This document shows, piece after piece, positions 21,518 through 30,883 of a stretch of 64,000 nucleotides of DNA. The translations under genes and the position numbers were made by a program. Under the pieces are notes generated by a model that worked only from the letters and a program-made list of their open reading frames with translations, was not told where the DNA came from and did no database searches. Origin of the DNA: Xenorhabdus kozodoii (GTDB taxonomy: Bacteria > Pseudomonadota > Gammaproteobacteria > Enterobacterales > Enterobacteriaceae); NCBI RefSeq assembly GCF_002632875.1, contig NZ_NJCX01000006.1, positions 12,663 through 76,662 on the forward strand, given 5' to 3'. The number at the start of each line of letters is the position of its first letter. The first letter of the stretch is position 1.

Positions 21518-22169
21518 GTTGTTATAATCACCTATAGAATCTGCTTATTCTTAATATTAACAGATACAAATAAGGATGTAACCATTTATTAAATAATAAA
21601 TTTCATCTAACCACCATGATAACTCGCTATTTTACTCTTATATGTAATACTATATTGAATATAATACTCTCGTTAGCCAAAATTTAGAGTGTCGAATCGA
21701 TTTTTAAATAATAAAAAGACACCAAATCAATAATTAGTAAATTAATGAATATATAATAATTTACTAATTATAATATGTTATATTCAACATTTGATATTAT
21801 AATTTCCCGTGAGGGTTTTTACCCTTGAAATTTATTTTATGTTATGCGTTACAAAAAATAATTAATGAAAAAGTAGAAGAGTTAATCAATCTCTGATAGA
21901 AATTTGAATGTGTAGGCCAGATTTATATTTAATAATGGCTTACAATCACGGTGGAATATTCATCATGACATAGATGACTAATATAGTTCATCTAAACCGC
22001 ATTATTGCATCAGGGACTGGCATTTTATATAAATGTCATTTGAAAAATACTTATTTTTATTGTACAAAATTGTACCTTCATAATATCAAGCTTGATTTAG
22101 CGGTTACCTGATGAGAAGGCCATTTCAAGGAAATTATTTTAGCCACAAGTTACATAGGAACGGTGAATT
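21518..22169. other. AT-rich intergenic region xthA/LysR gene
   Basis: 652 strongly AT-rich bases without a convincing reading frame. It contains the 15-bp inverted repeat listed separately. The last 60 bases should contain the promoter and ribosome binding site of the LysR-type gene, though no strong Shine-Dalgarno is visible. The composition fits H-NS-silenced acquired DNA, which is inference. Confidence 0.5.
21730..21771. repeat. Perfect 15-bp inverted repeat
   Basis: ATAATTAGTAAATTA (21730-21744) and its exact complement TAATTTACTAATTAT (21757-21771), separated by 12 bases. All A/T except one G/C pair per arm. No T-run follows. It could be a cruciform, a regulator dyad or a relic repeat end. 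Confidence 0.7.
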
Positions 22170-23033
22170 ATGTTTTTTTCTCGTAAATTAGAAGCATTCA
22201 TGGCGGTGGTGGAAATGGGTTCTTTAAGCAAGGCGGCAAGAGTGATGAACCGTACTACTCCCCCAGTCGCTAAATCAATTAAAGACTTTGAAGCGACGTT
22301 AGGAAAGCGCTTATTCAAAAGGGAGAAGTTTGGGATGATTCTGACCAAAGACGGAGTGGAGTTATATAATGACCTGAAAGAACTCTATTTGAAAGAGAAA
22401 GAAATTACAAAGAAACACATCAGCGGGAGTATTTGTAATGTTGTGAATATATACCATGATTGGGGTAAGAAAAGGCATCTGATTTCGCTTTACAAAGCAG
22501 CGGACAGAAATAATGCTCAAGTTAATATATTACGCTTCAGTTATGATAACATCGATGAAATAGTTGACTATGAGGGCAATACAATCATTTTGAGTTCGGA
22601 AAAAGTACTTAGTGATCGATTCAGTCTGGTACGGAAAATTGATGGCCAAAATTTGGGGATCTGTTGCCGTAAAGAGTTATTGGATGAAATGAATGGTGAC
22701 TTTACTCAATTGCTGAAAAAGAGAACGTGGTTATGTGATCCCGTGCTTTATAAAGGCAATTTGATAAAGAGTTTGGAAGAGGAAATGATCAAAAACGGAG
22801 AAAAAGTTAATATTCGACAGATGGATAGTATAGAATGTTGTCTCAATTTTATTCAATCACCTGATTATATTTTTATTACAGATTCTCACTCCGGTGCATT
22901 GGAAGAGGGAGAAAGCCTAGGCTTCATTCCAATATCACGGCCTGATGCAATTAATCAGTGTTATGTCTACAAATCAAAATCTCATTCAAGCGTGTTAAAT
23001 CGTTTTATCGACTCCGTCAGTGACATGGAATAA
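22170..23033 (+). CDS. LysR-family transcriptional regulator, divergent
   Basis: 287 residues. The N-terminal 60 form a LysR-type winged helix-turn-helix: KLEAFMAVVEMGSLSKAARV, then SIKDFEATLGKRLFKRE. The remaining effector domain is divergent, Lys- and Glu-rich, and I cannot match it to a known subgroup. There is no adjacent target gene in the same or divergent direction; xthA is 650 bases away behind AT-rich DNA. The gene sits in a non-syntenic stretch ending at tRNA-Tyr, so horizontal acquisition is plausible. Ligand and targets are unknown. Confidence 0.8.
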   Translation: MFFSRKLEAFMAVVEMGSLSKAARVMNRTTPPVAKSIKDFEATLGKRLFKREKFGMILTKDGVELYNDLKELYLKEKEITKKHISGSICNVVNIYHDWGKKRHLISLYKAADRNNAQVNILRFSYDNIDEIVDYEGNTIILSSEKVLSDRFSLVRKIDGQNLGICCRKELLDEMNGDFTQLLKKRTWLCDPVLYKGNLIKSLEEEMIKNGEKVNIRQMDSIECCLNFIQSPDYIFITDSHSGALEEGESLGFIPISRPDAINQCYVYKSKSHSSVLNRFIDSVSDME

Positions 23034-23533
23034 CTGGCTTTATGGGCGGGGCGAACCACCAGATTTTCCTGCTCCGCTATGGGTATTTGCCCAAATGCAT
23101 TAATTTTGAAAACATCGACTCAATTGTTAATCTAAAGTGCTTTGTTGCTCCGTTTTACTTCAAGCCGGCTTTTAATAGATGTTCTTAACAGATTAGCGAT
23201 GAGTTCAACGATTGATGTAAGCAATAGAATAACTATTTGCTGATTTTTATAATGCATTAGCGCTTGCAATAGATTTTTGATAGTGGTGAGGAAGAATGAT
23301 ACGTCATTTCGCTCCTCACCTTTGGCTTGTGTGGGTACGAAACCACTCATTATTCCACTGAACAGGATACTATGTCCTGCCCACAACCATTCTGTTATAT
23401 TCCAATTTAGGTTGTTAGCTGAATGGGCTAACACTTCCCAAATCGATACATTGTACTTGATTATAGTGTGTTTTTTATTAACGACTAATATATTTAGTTT
23501 TGAATTTGGAAGTCATGGAAGGTGAAACTTTGA
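23034..23533. other. Intergenic stretch LysR gene to tRNA-Tyr, no firm gene
   Basis: 500 bases. A minus-strand frame at 23132-23434 encodes 100 residues with a hydrophobic segment (IVILLLTSIVELIANLL) and a basic C-terminus. It lacks a good ribosome binding site and I do not recognise it; it may be a remnant. No terminator is evident after the tRNA. Confidence 0.35.
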
Positions 23534-23618
<85 letters not shown>

Positions 23619-23658
23619 AAATTTGTTGAATTGTGCGCTGTCGTTAGCAGCGGACGGC

Positions 23659-23686
23659 ATAATATCAAATAAGCCGCCGCTGTAAA
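23659..23686 (-). promoter_or_regulatory. tyrT-type stringent promoter
   Basis: Minus strand: -35 TTTACA, 16-base spacer starting GCGGCGGCT, -10 TATTAT, then a GC-rich discriminator GCCGTCCGC. This closely parallels the E. coli tyrT promoter (TTTACA, GCGGCG spacer, TATGAT, GC-rich discriminator). It therefore predicts growth-rate control and repression by ppGpp/DksA. It lies 40 bases before the mature tRNA 5' end. Confidence 0.85.
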
Positions 23687-23855
23687 GTAGATAATCGAAA
23701 ATAGAGTATCGAATGCTGTCTTTTTGATCTTGATGGTCGAATTGCAACCTATCTGGTAATGTCACCAATGGAAAGTATTTGCATCACAGGTTGAGTTTTC
23801 ATCAATCAGCAATAGCGACAACACTTTATTTTTTATCAAAAAGTAATATTCTTTA

Positions 23856-24704
23856 TTAAAGAATAACGGTACGGTTTCCATATACAAAGACGCGTTGAGA
23901 AAATACCCAGTATAATGCTTGGCTTAGCACATTTTTCTCAACATCCCGTCCTGCCCGCATCATCTCTTCTGCTGTGTAGGTGTGATCCACATTGATGACA
24001 TCTTGAGTGATAATTGGCCCTTCATCCAAATTGTCATTTACGTAATGGGCCGTCGCGCCAATAATTTTCACACCACGCTCATAAGCCTGGTGATAAGGAC
24101 GAGCACCGATGAATGCGGGCAAGAATGAGTGGTGGATGTTGATTATTTGATTCGGGTAATGCTGAACAAATGCGGGCGTTAAAACTCGCATATATTTCGC
24201 AAGTACAACATAGTCCGGCTTATATTGATCAATCTGGGCCATCAATGCTTCGTCATGTTGTTCGCGGGTTAAACCCTCATGACTGATGTAATGGAATGGA
24301 ATATCAAACTGTTCAACCAATTTTTGCAGGATAGTATGGTTGCCGATGACGGCAGCAATTTCGACGTCCAGCCCCCCATAGACGCTTTTGACTAAGATAT
24401 CGCCAATGCAATGTGCTTCTTTGGTCACCATGATAACGATACGACGTCGACCTGCCGTATTGAGTTCACGGTTTGAGCCTACAGGCAGGGCGTCATCCAA
24501 ATCGGCCAGAAGAGTTTCATCATTAAAAATACCTTCCAGCTCGGTACGCATAAAAAATCGTCCGGTACGATGATCAACAAACTCATTATTTTGAACGATG
24601 TTTAATTGATGTTTGTAACAAATGTTTGTGATTTTTGCGATTAATCCCTTGGAATCAGGACAAATTGTACGCAAGATTTTTTTTTGTACATTTGCGTGTT
24701 GCAT
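23856..24704 (-). CDS. purU: Formyltetrahydrofolate deformylase
   Basis: Hydrolyses 10-formyl-THF to formate and THF, supplying formate for PurT and balancing one-carbon pools with glycine. 282 residues: an N-terminal ACT domain (about 8-85, regulatory) and a C-terminal formyl-transferase fold with the catalytic block INIHHSFLPAFIGARPYHQA and HYVNDNLDEGPII. Next to tRNA-Tyr and ychJ, as in E. coli. Confidence 0.96.
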   Translation of the reverse strand: MQHANVQKKILRTICPDSKGLIAKITNICYKHQLNIVQNNEFVDHRTGRFFMRTELEGIFNDETLLADLDDALPVGSNRELNTAGRRRIVIMVTKEAHCIGDILVKSVYGGLDVEIAAVIGNHTILQKLVEQFDIPFHYISHEGLTREQHDEALMAQIDQYKPDYVVLAKYMRVLTPAFVQHYPNQIINIHHSFLPAFIGARPYHQAYERGVKIIGATAHYVNDNLDEGPIITQDVINVDHTYTAEEMMRAGRDVEKNVLSQALYWVFSQRVFVYGNRTVIL

Positions 24705-24768
24705 GGATTACGAGAACCTCAAATATTCTTCACTGTGTGAATTGTTATGTTTGATAATTTAGATGCTG

Positions 24769-25230
24769 TTAGCCACAGCACTTCTTATATTTTTTGCCTG
24801 AACCACACGGACAAAGGCTATTTCGACCTATTTCAGGACGAATTCCATCTATATAAAACCAACGTTGGTCAACGCACAAAAAACGTGAACGTTCATGAAC
24901 CAATTGCTTATCTTGCTTTCCTTGTTCAATAAAGCAAGCTGAAAATTCAACATAGGCTTCATTATTATGTTTCCCCTGATGAGTTTCGAGAACATTTAAT
25001 CCCAGCCATTGTACACCAGCAAAACTTTGTTCTATTTCTGCCTGCCAATTTTCAGCCTGACAATCTGGGTGCCAGGTAGCGATAAGATAGTCGGAATTTT
25101 GTGTAACGTAAGCGCTGTATCTGGAACGCATCAAGGATTCAGCAGTTGGGGCTGGGTGATGGTTTTTAAGATAGGGGCCACAGCAAAGGTCGAAAGATGA
25201 GCCACTGCCGCAGGGACACATTTTTGTCAA
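24769..25230 (-). CDS. ychJ: SEC-C motif protein YchJ
   Basis: 153-residue UPF0225 protein, function unknown. Both ends carry SEC-C zinc motifs (CPCGSG near residue 5, then [16 protein letters not shown] at the C-terminus), around an NTF2-like YchJ domain with [12 protein letters not shown]. The tandem SEC-C arrangement is typical of the family. It lies upstream of purU in the same direction and divergent from galU. Confidence 0.92.
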   Translation of the reverse strand: MTKMCPCGSGSSFDLCCGPYLKNHHPAPTAESLMRSRYSAYVTQNSDYLIATWHPDCQAENWQAEIEQSFAGVQWLGLNVLETHQGKHNNEAYVEFSACFIEQGKQDKQLVHERSRFLCVDQRWFYIDGIRPEIGRNSLCPCGSGKKYKKCCG

Positions 25231-25569
25231 AATAGCTCCAGTTATTTAAAGAAAGTGGTTGCTGTTAATATCACCGAATGATGATACCCGAATATCGGCA
25301 AAGGCCGCAATGTTTGGTAAGGCGTTGGCAAATCACCTGTCTTGCCGCTTATTGCTAACTATGGGGTAAATTAGCGTCTGTTGAGTAGGCTTAAATATGA
25401 CTAAAAGCCAGCACACTGTATATCTGGTCGAATTAACTGGTATACTCGTGCGCATTATTTTTTGCGAGTGCAATTTTCTTCATACATACGATTTTTTCTG
25501 AGAGTTAATGCCACTGTTTACGCTGTAAAGGAATTTTCCAGTGAAAACACGGCAGTAGGAGACGATTTA
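25231..25569. other. Divergent promoter region ychJ/galU
   Basis: 339 bases. The galU frame remains open back to 25462, but that extension has no homology. The region should contain promoters for both directions; I see no distinctive operator. AGGAG at 25557-25561 is the galU Shine-Dalgarno. Confidence 0.5.
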
Positions 25570-26487
25570 ATGTCAGTCATAAATAAAAAGATCAAAAAAG
25601 CAGTTATACCTGTCGCTGGTTTGGGAACTCGGATGTTGCCAGCCACTAAAGCTATTCCAAAAGAAATGCTCCCTCTGGTGGATAAACCGCTTATTCAGTA
25701 TGTGGTCAATGAATGTATCAAAGCAGGCATTAATGAAATCATTTTGGTCACCCATTCATCCAAGAACTCAATAGAAAACCATTTTGATACCAGCTTTGAG
25801 TTGGAAGCGATCCTTGAAAAAAGAGTCAAGCGCCAATTATTGGACGAGGTACAGTCCATCTGTCCAAAACATGTGACGATCATGCAAACCCGTCAGGGAA
25901 TTGCAAAAGGATTGGGGCATGCCGTGTTATGTGCTAAACCCCTTATTGGTGATGAGCCGTTTGCTGTTATTTTGCCTGATGTTATTTTGGATGAGTACAG
26001 CACTGACTTAACAAAATATAATTTGAGTGAAATGTTATCACGCTTTAACCGCAGTGGTGCAAGCCAAATTCTGGTTGAACCTGTTCCTGCAGAAAGTGTT
26101 TCGGATTATGGCATAGTTGATTGTCTGGGGGAAAATTTACAGCCAGGGGATAGTAAACCTATTGCCCGTGTTGTTGAAAAACCCAAACCAGAAGAAGCAC
26201 CCTCGAATCTTTCTATTGTTGGCCGTTATGTATTATCCGAAAAAATCTGGCCATTATTAGCAAAAACTGCGCCAGGGGCAGGAGATGAAATACAACTGAC
26301 CGATGCCATTGCTATGTTGATGGAAAAAGAACCTGTTGAGGCTTATCACTTACAGGGCCGTAGTCATGATTGTGGTAATAAATTGGGCTATATGCAAGCC
26401 TTTGTTGAATATGGCATGAAACACCAGGAATTGGGCAAATCATTCACGGATTGGATCATGACCTTGCAAAATCAGATTGAAAAATAA
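25570..26487 (+). CDS. galU: UTP-glucose-1-phosphate uridylyltransferase
   Basis: Makes UDP-glucose from UTP and glucose-1-phosphate for LPS core, capsule, osmoprotectant and galactose metabolism. 305 residues. Nucleotide-binding [19 protein letters not shown] lies near residue 17, and the sugar-phosphate site includes GLGHAVLCA and VEKPKP. Start ATG 25570 matches the family and has AGGAG at good spacing. First gene of galU-ugd-epimerase. Confidence 0.97.
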   Translation: MSVINKKIKKAVIPVAGLGTRMLPATKAIPKEMLPLVDKPLIQYVVNECIKAGINEIILVTHSSKNSIENHFDTSFELEAILEKRVKRQLLDEVQSICPKHVTIMQTRQGIAKGLGHAVLCAKPLIGDEPFAVILPDVILDEYSTDLTKYNLSEMLSRFNRSGASQILVEPVPAESVSDYGIVDCLGENLQPGDSKPIARVVEKPKPEEAPSNLSIVGRYVLSEKIWPLLAKTAPGAGDEIQLTDAIAMLMEKEPVEAYHLQGRSHDCGNKLGYMQAFVEYGMKHQELGKSFTDWIMTLQNQIEK

Positions 26488-26511
26488 TCTACTCGTACTT
26501 TAAGGTGTGAT

Positions 26512-27855
26512 ATGAAAGTTACTGTATTTGGTATTGGCTACGTAGGCTTAGTGCAAGCAACCGTGTTTGCTGAAGTGGGGCATGATGTGCTTTGTGTCGA
26601 TGTTGATGCAAAGAAAGTTGAGAACCTGAAAAATGGCCAAATTCCTATTTTTGAGCCGGGCTTGACACCCTTGGTAAAGAAAAATCATGCTGAAGGACGG
26701 TTAAATTTTACAACGGATGCCAAAGCCGGCATTGCTCATGGCAAATTACAGTTTATTGCAGTAGGCACACCTCCCGATGAAGATGGCTCTGCTGATCTTA
26801 AATATGTCACTGCCGTAGCCAGAACCATTGCAGAAAATATGGATGGTTACAAAGTTGTCGTTGACAAATCAACGGTTCCAGTAGGTACGGCGGATAAGGT
26901 CAGGGTTGTGATGCAAGCAACATTGGCAGAGCGCAATATAGCACTTCCATTTGATGTCGTTTCCAATCCTGAGTTTTTAAAGGAAGGGGCTGCGATTACT
27001 GACTGTATGCGGCCTGAACGTATTATTATTGGTTGTGATAATGATAATGTGGTTGAGGTCATGCGTGAGCTGTATGAGCCATTTAATCGTAATCATGATC
27101 GTATGATAGTTATGGATATTCGCAGTGCTGAATTGACTAAATACGCAGCTAACTGCATGTTGGCAACAAAAATCAGTTTCATGAATGAAATGGCTAACTT
27201 GGCTGAAATGTTGGGAGCTGACATTGAAAATGTGCGCCAAGGAATTGGTTCCGACTCGCGCATCGGATATCACTTTATTTACCCTGGATGTGGATATGGC
27301 GGTTCATGTTTCCCTAAAGATGTTCAGGCATTGATCCGGACTTCTGAACAAATAGGATATGTGCCAAAAATTCTTCAGGCAGTGGAGCGGGTTAACGAGA
27401 CACAGAAAAGTAAATTGCCTACTTTTGTAAAACAGCATTTTGGTCATGACTTATCAGGCAGGACATTTGCTGTTTGGGGATTGTCATTTAAACCAAATAC
27501 GGACGATATGCGTGAGGCATCAAGCCGTGTCTTGATGGAAACGTTATGGGAATGTGGTGCCAAAGTTCAGGCGTATGATCCTGAAGCTATGCAAGAAGCT
27601 CAGCGTCTTTATGGGCAGCGTGATGATCTCTCTTTAATGGGAACAAAAGAAGCGGCATTAAAAGATGCCGATGCTTTGATTATCTGCACAGAATGGCAAA
27701 ACTTCAGAGCACCTGATTTTGATGCGATAAAGGATGCATTAAAAACGCCGGTGATTTTTGATGGACGCAATCTTTATGATCCTGAACGCCTGCAATCCCG
27801 TGGTTTTACTTATTATGGTATTGGCCGCGGCGCCTCAATCAAACCAGTCATTTGA
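26512..27855 (+). CDS. ugd: UDP-glucose 6-dehydrogenase
   Basis: Oxidises UDP-glucose to UDP-glucuronate with 2 NAD+. 447 residues. The NAD+ motif GIGYVG is at residues 7-12. The catalytic cysteine is Cys266 in [14 protein letters not shown] (substrate contact) and the C-terminal UDP-binding domain with [13 protein letters not shown] follow. It lies 24 bases after galU, its substrate supplier, and 8 bases before the epimerase. In E. coli ugd is elsewhere, so this grouping marks the lineage. The product also feeds aminoarabinose modification of lipid A. Confidence 0.97.
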   Translation: MKVTVFGIGYVGLVQATVFAEVGHDVLCVDVDAKKVENLKNGQIPIFEPGLTPLVKKNHAEGRLNFTTDAKAGIAHGKLQFIAVGTPPDEDGSADLKYVTAVARTIAENMDGYKVVVDKSTVPVGTADKVRVVMQATLAERNIALPFDVVSNPEFLKEGAAITDCMRPERIIIGCDNDNVVEVMRELYEPFNRNHDRMIVMDIRSAELTKYAANCMLATKISFMNEMANLAEMLGADIENVRQGIGSDSRIGYHFIYPGCGYGGSCFPKDVQALIRTSEQIGYVPKILQAVERVNETQKSKLPTFVKQHFGHDLSGRTFAVWGLSFKPNTDDMREASSRVLMETLWECGAKVQAYDPEAMQEAQRLYGQRDDLSLMGTKEAALKDADALIICTEWQNFRAPDFDAIKDALKTPVIFDGRNLYDPERLQSRGFTYYGIGRGASIKPVI

Positions 27856-27863
27856 GTTAATAT

Positions 27864-28874
27864 ATGAAATTTTTAGTTACAGGTTCTGCTGGTTTTATAG
27901 GTTTTCATGTTAGTCAGCGGTTATTGAATATGGGGTATGAGGTTATCGGCATTGATAACCTCAACGATTATTATGATGTTAATTTGAAACAGGCGAGACT
28001 AAATTTATTACTCCCTTATTCAAATTTCAGATTTGAAAAATTAGATCTGGCTGACAGGGTTGCAATCTCAGCGTTGTTCGCTAAACATCAATTTCAGCGC
28101 GTGATCCATTTAGGTGCTCAACCAGGGGTGCGTTATTCAATAGAAAACCCTATGGCATATATTGATGCCAATATTATTGGTCATATCAATATTCTTGAAG
28201 GTTGCCGCCATCATTGTGTAGAACATCTATTATATGCCTCTTCCAGTTCAGTTTATGGTTTAAATAAAAAGCAACCTTTTTCTACTGATGACTCGGTTGA
28301 CCATCCAGTCTCTTTATATGCAGCAACGAAAAAAGCTGATGAATTAATGTCTCACAGTTATTCTCATCTTTACCAACTGCCCACGACAGGATTGAGATTT
28401 TTTACCGTATATGGTCCATGGGGGCGTCCTGATATGGCTTTATTTAAGTTCACTAAAGCGATGTTAGAAGGTAAGCAAATTGATGTTTATAATCATGGCA
28501 ATATGGTGAGGGATTTCACATATATTGATGACATTGTCGAATCTATAATCAGATTGCAAGATATCATTCCTGTTTCCAATAAAGATTGGGCGGTTGAAAA
28601 TGGACAGATATCTGCCAGCTCTGCACCATATCGAGTTTACAATATCGGTAATGGGCAACCGATAAAACTGGGGGATTTTATTGAAGCCATTGAAACTTCA
28701 TTAGGGATTGAGGCAAAGAAAAACTTTATGGAAATTCAAGATGGCGATGTATTATCAACCTGTGCAGATTCAAACGCGCTTTACAATAAAATTGGCTTTT
28801 CTCCTAACACGTCAGTCAGGGAAGGCGTAAAGCGATTTACTGATTGGTATTTAGGCTTTTACCAGAAACTGTAA
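27864..28874 (+). CDS. UDP-glucuronate 4-epimerase
   Basis: Short-chain dehydrogenase-type epimerase that should convert UDP-glucuronate to UDP-galacturonate. 336 residues. NAD+ motif GSAGFIG at residues 7-13; catalytic Ser/Thr region YASSSSVYG; Tyr152-x-x-x-Lys156 in YAATKKADE. The FFTVYGPWGRPDMALFKF block separates UDP-GlcA epimerases from GalE. Position directly after ugd supports the substrate. It is often annotated as an NAD-dependent epimerase (wbnF-like); I leave the symbol empty. Confidence 0.9.
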   Translation: MKFLVTGSAGFIGFHVSQRLLNMGYEVIGIDNLNDYYDVNLKQARLNLLLPYSNFRFEKLDLADRVAISALFAKHQFQRVIHLGAQPGVRYSIENPMAYIDANIIGHINILEGCRHHCVEHLLYASSSSVYGLNKKQPFSTDDSVDHPVSLYAATKKADELMSHSYSHLYQLPTTGLRFFTVYGPWGRPDMALFKFTKAMLEGKQIDVYNHGNMVRDFTYIDDIVESIIRLQDIIPVSNKDWAVENGQISASSAPYRVYNIGNGQPIKLGDFIEAIETSLGIEAKKNFMEIQDGDVLSTCADSNALYNKIGFSPNTSVREGVKRFTDWYLGFYQKL

Positions 28875-28886
28875 CAATGGAAACAG

Positions 28887-28913
28887 AAAAAAGGAGCGAA
28901 GAGCTCCTTTTTT
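28887..28913 (+). terminator. Terminator of galU-ugd-epimerase operon
   Basis: Eleven-base stem AAAAAAGGAGC/GCTCCTTTTTT with a 5-base loop and a run of seven T. Strong intrinsic terminator 12 bases after the epimerase stop codon. Confidence 0.95.
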
Positions 28914-29056
28914 TATAAGTTTATGTTAATAAAAAACTAAGTTGGTGTTAAATTGTTTTTTGTCACATCAAGAATATGAAGGCAATTTAGCCGTTAATAT
29001 CGCTTTCTGTGTTTCTACATCAGCTCGTAATTAACCTAGTTATATTAATCATAAAA

Positions 29057-29084
29057 CAAAAATACCCTTGATAGGGTATTTTTG
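29057..29084. terminator. hns terminator
   Basis: Eleven-base perfect stem CAAAAATACCC/GGGTATTTTTG with a 6-base loop, 24 bases after the hns stop codon. Symmetrical A and T runs would let it act in both directions. Confidence 0.9.
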
Positions 29085-29108
29085 TCATCAGGTCTATAAA
29101 GCAACTGA

Positions 29109-29510
29109 TTAGATCAGGAAATCTTCCAGGTTTTTGCCTTCTTCTTCAATTGCTTTTTTGATTACAGCGGGGGTACGGCCTTGGCCAGTCCAGGTTTTAG
29201 TTTCACCGTCATCAACGTATGAATATTTAGCTGGACGTGCAGCACGTTTAGATTTACCAGTAGATTTACCACTTAAAGCGTCTACTAAATCGCTTAATTC
29301 AATACCGTCTTTTTCCAGCATTTCACGATATTCTTGAAGTTTACGTGTACGCTCTTCTAATTGCACACGAACCTGGTTATCTTCTTCACGACGTTCTTCA
29401 ACAACAGTCGTCAGTTTTTCCAGCATTTCTTCTAAAGTGCTAAGTTCACATTCTCTTGCTTGCGCGCGCAAGGTACGGATGTTATTTAAGGATTTTAAAT
29501 TTTCGCTCAT
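29109..29510 (-). CDS. hns: Nucleoid protein H-NS
   Basis: Silences AT-rich and horizontally acquired DNA and shapes the nucleoid. 133 residues. The N-terminal oligomerisation helices (about 1-65) run into a coiled coil rich in Glu/Arg; a Lys/Arg linker ([14 protein letters not shown]) leads to the DNA-binding domain with TWTGQGRTP, the minor-groove AT hook. Located between galU and tdk, as in E. coli. It is a natural candidate to silence the AT-rich accessory stretches in this window. Confidence 0.97.
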   Translation of the reverse strand: MSENLKSLNNIRTLRAQARECELSTLEEMLEKLTTVVEERREEDNQVRVQLEERTRKLQEYREMLEKDGIELSDLVDALSGKSTGKSKRAARPAKYSYVDDGETKTWTGQGRTPAVIKKAIEEEGKNLEDFLI

Positions 29511-30157
29511 TGTCCTGGTCTCAAATTATAATGATGATAGCTGATGTAGGGATAATAATAGAATGCTATTTTATTTTCTGCAATAGTGAATTTACTTTCT
29601 CAGGCTAAAACATGTCATTTTAAAATGCAATTTTTTAGGTAATCGATATATTGTGTTTTAATCCTGCTATTGGGTTTACCATTTTTCAATAAGCATGAAG
29701 AGGGATTACTGTAAAGTTTAGTAAGGGGTAAATCATGGGATATAAAACTAATTTATAGTCAATCCGTAAGAAACGTTAACTGTTTTGTTGAAAATAAGTT
29801 GAAGAAGTAAGTATGGAATGAAAGTTTTTTATGGGTAATCCATTAGTTATGATCATAGTGAGGAAATTGAGCAAAAGTAAACCACTATGATTATTAATAT
29901 TCAAAGAGTGGGGGGTGAAATTAACTATTTTCTTTTGATGTTAATTTTGTTCATTTGGCGTGCAGTAAGTCCTTGTGGTGCTGATTTTATATGCGCAAAT
30001 GTGATGATTATCATGAAAATAATCTTTTCTTACTCATTCTAATTTGTTTCTGCTACCCCATTATTGACAATAACAAGGATAATCTTAACCAGAGTTTGTG
30101 GTAAACTGACGTCGTTATATCGCCTGATTAAATTTGATTAAGAGGATGAACAGGCCA
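29511..30157. other. Divergent promoter region hns/tdk
   Basis: 647 AT-rich bases between hns and tdk, unusually long for divergent promoters. I see no reading frame or RNA-like structure in it. A consensus -35 TTGACA occurs at 30064, but no well-spaced -10 follows. hns autoregulation would act here. Confidence 0.5.
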
Positions 30158-30754
30158 ATGGCCCAGCTTTATTTTTATTATTCTGCCATGAACGCAGGGA
30201 AATCGACTTCCTTATTGCAGTCTTCCTATAACTATAACGAAAGGGGAATGAGAACACTGATCTTTACAGCAGAAATCGATACCCGATTTGGTAAAGGAAA
30301 GGTCAGTTCCCGTATTGGTTTATCCACTGAGGCTTTGTTGTTTTCACTAAAAACAAATATTGCTGAGCTTATCAGAAGGGAAAATGAGGTAGAAAAAGTC
30401 CATTGTGTTTTGATTGATGAATGCCAATTCTTAACGAAAGAGCAGGTCGAGCAACTGTGTGAAATTGTAGATTATGACGATATCCCTGTCCTTTGTTATG
30501 GTTTAAGGACAGATTTTCAAGGTGAATTATTCAGCGGTAGTGAATATCTCCTGGCGTGGTCAGATAAGTTGGTGGAGCTGAAAACAATTTGTCATTGCGG
30601 GAGAAAAGCCAGCCGTGTGCTTCGTTTTGGCAGCGATGGCAATGTTGTTTACGATGGTGCTCAGGTTGATATTGGTGGTAATGAAAAATACGTCTCTGTG
30701 TGCCGTAGGCATTATACTGATGTTATTCATGAAGCTAAGGCCAAAAAGGTTTAA
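30158..30754 (+). CDS. tdk: Thymidine kinase
   Basis: Phosphorylates thymidine to dTMP in salvage. 198 residues, type II TK. P-loop SAMNAGKST at residues 8-16; DECQF and [13 protein letters not shown] blocks; zinc ribbon CHCGRKAS with a second CRRH near the C-terminus. ATG 30158 begins the conserved MAQLYFYYS; upstream starts at 30146 and 30134 are less likely. The C-terminal tail is shorter than in E. coli (205). Confidence 0.96.
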   Translation: MAQLYFYYSAMNAGKSTSLLQSSYNYNERGMRTLIFTAEIDTRFGKGKVSSRIGLSTEALLFSLKTNIAELIRRENEVEKVHCVLIDECQFLTKEQVEQLCEIVDYDDIPVLCYGLRTDFQGELFSGSEYLLAWSDKLVELKTICHCGRKASRVLRFGSDGNVVYDGAQVDIGGNEKYVSVCRRHYTDVIHEAKAKKV

Positions 30755-30826
30755 TTCGCTGCCAGTTAATTATGATCGAAAAACCTAAAACGATATAGGT
30801 TAGATAGGCTAGAAAATAAAATATTG

Positions 30827-30856
30827 AAAAGGCGTTGGGTTGCCCTAACGCCTTTT
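30827..30856. terminator. Bidirectional terminator tdk/adhE
   Basis: Ten-base perfect stem AAAAGGCGTT/AACGCCTTTT, extended inward by GGG/CCC around a T bulge. Flanking A and T runs serve both convergent genes. Confidence 0.9.
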
Positions 30857-30883
30857 AAGTGACATCCATCAGCCTATCATTTA

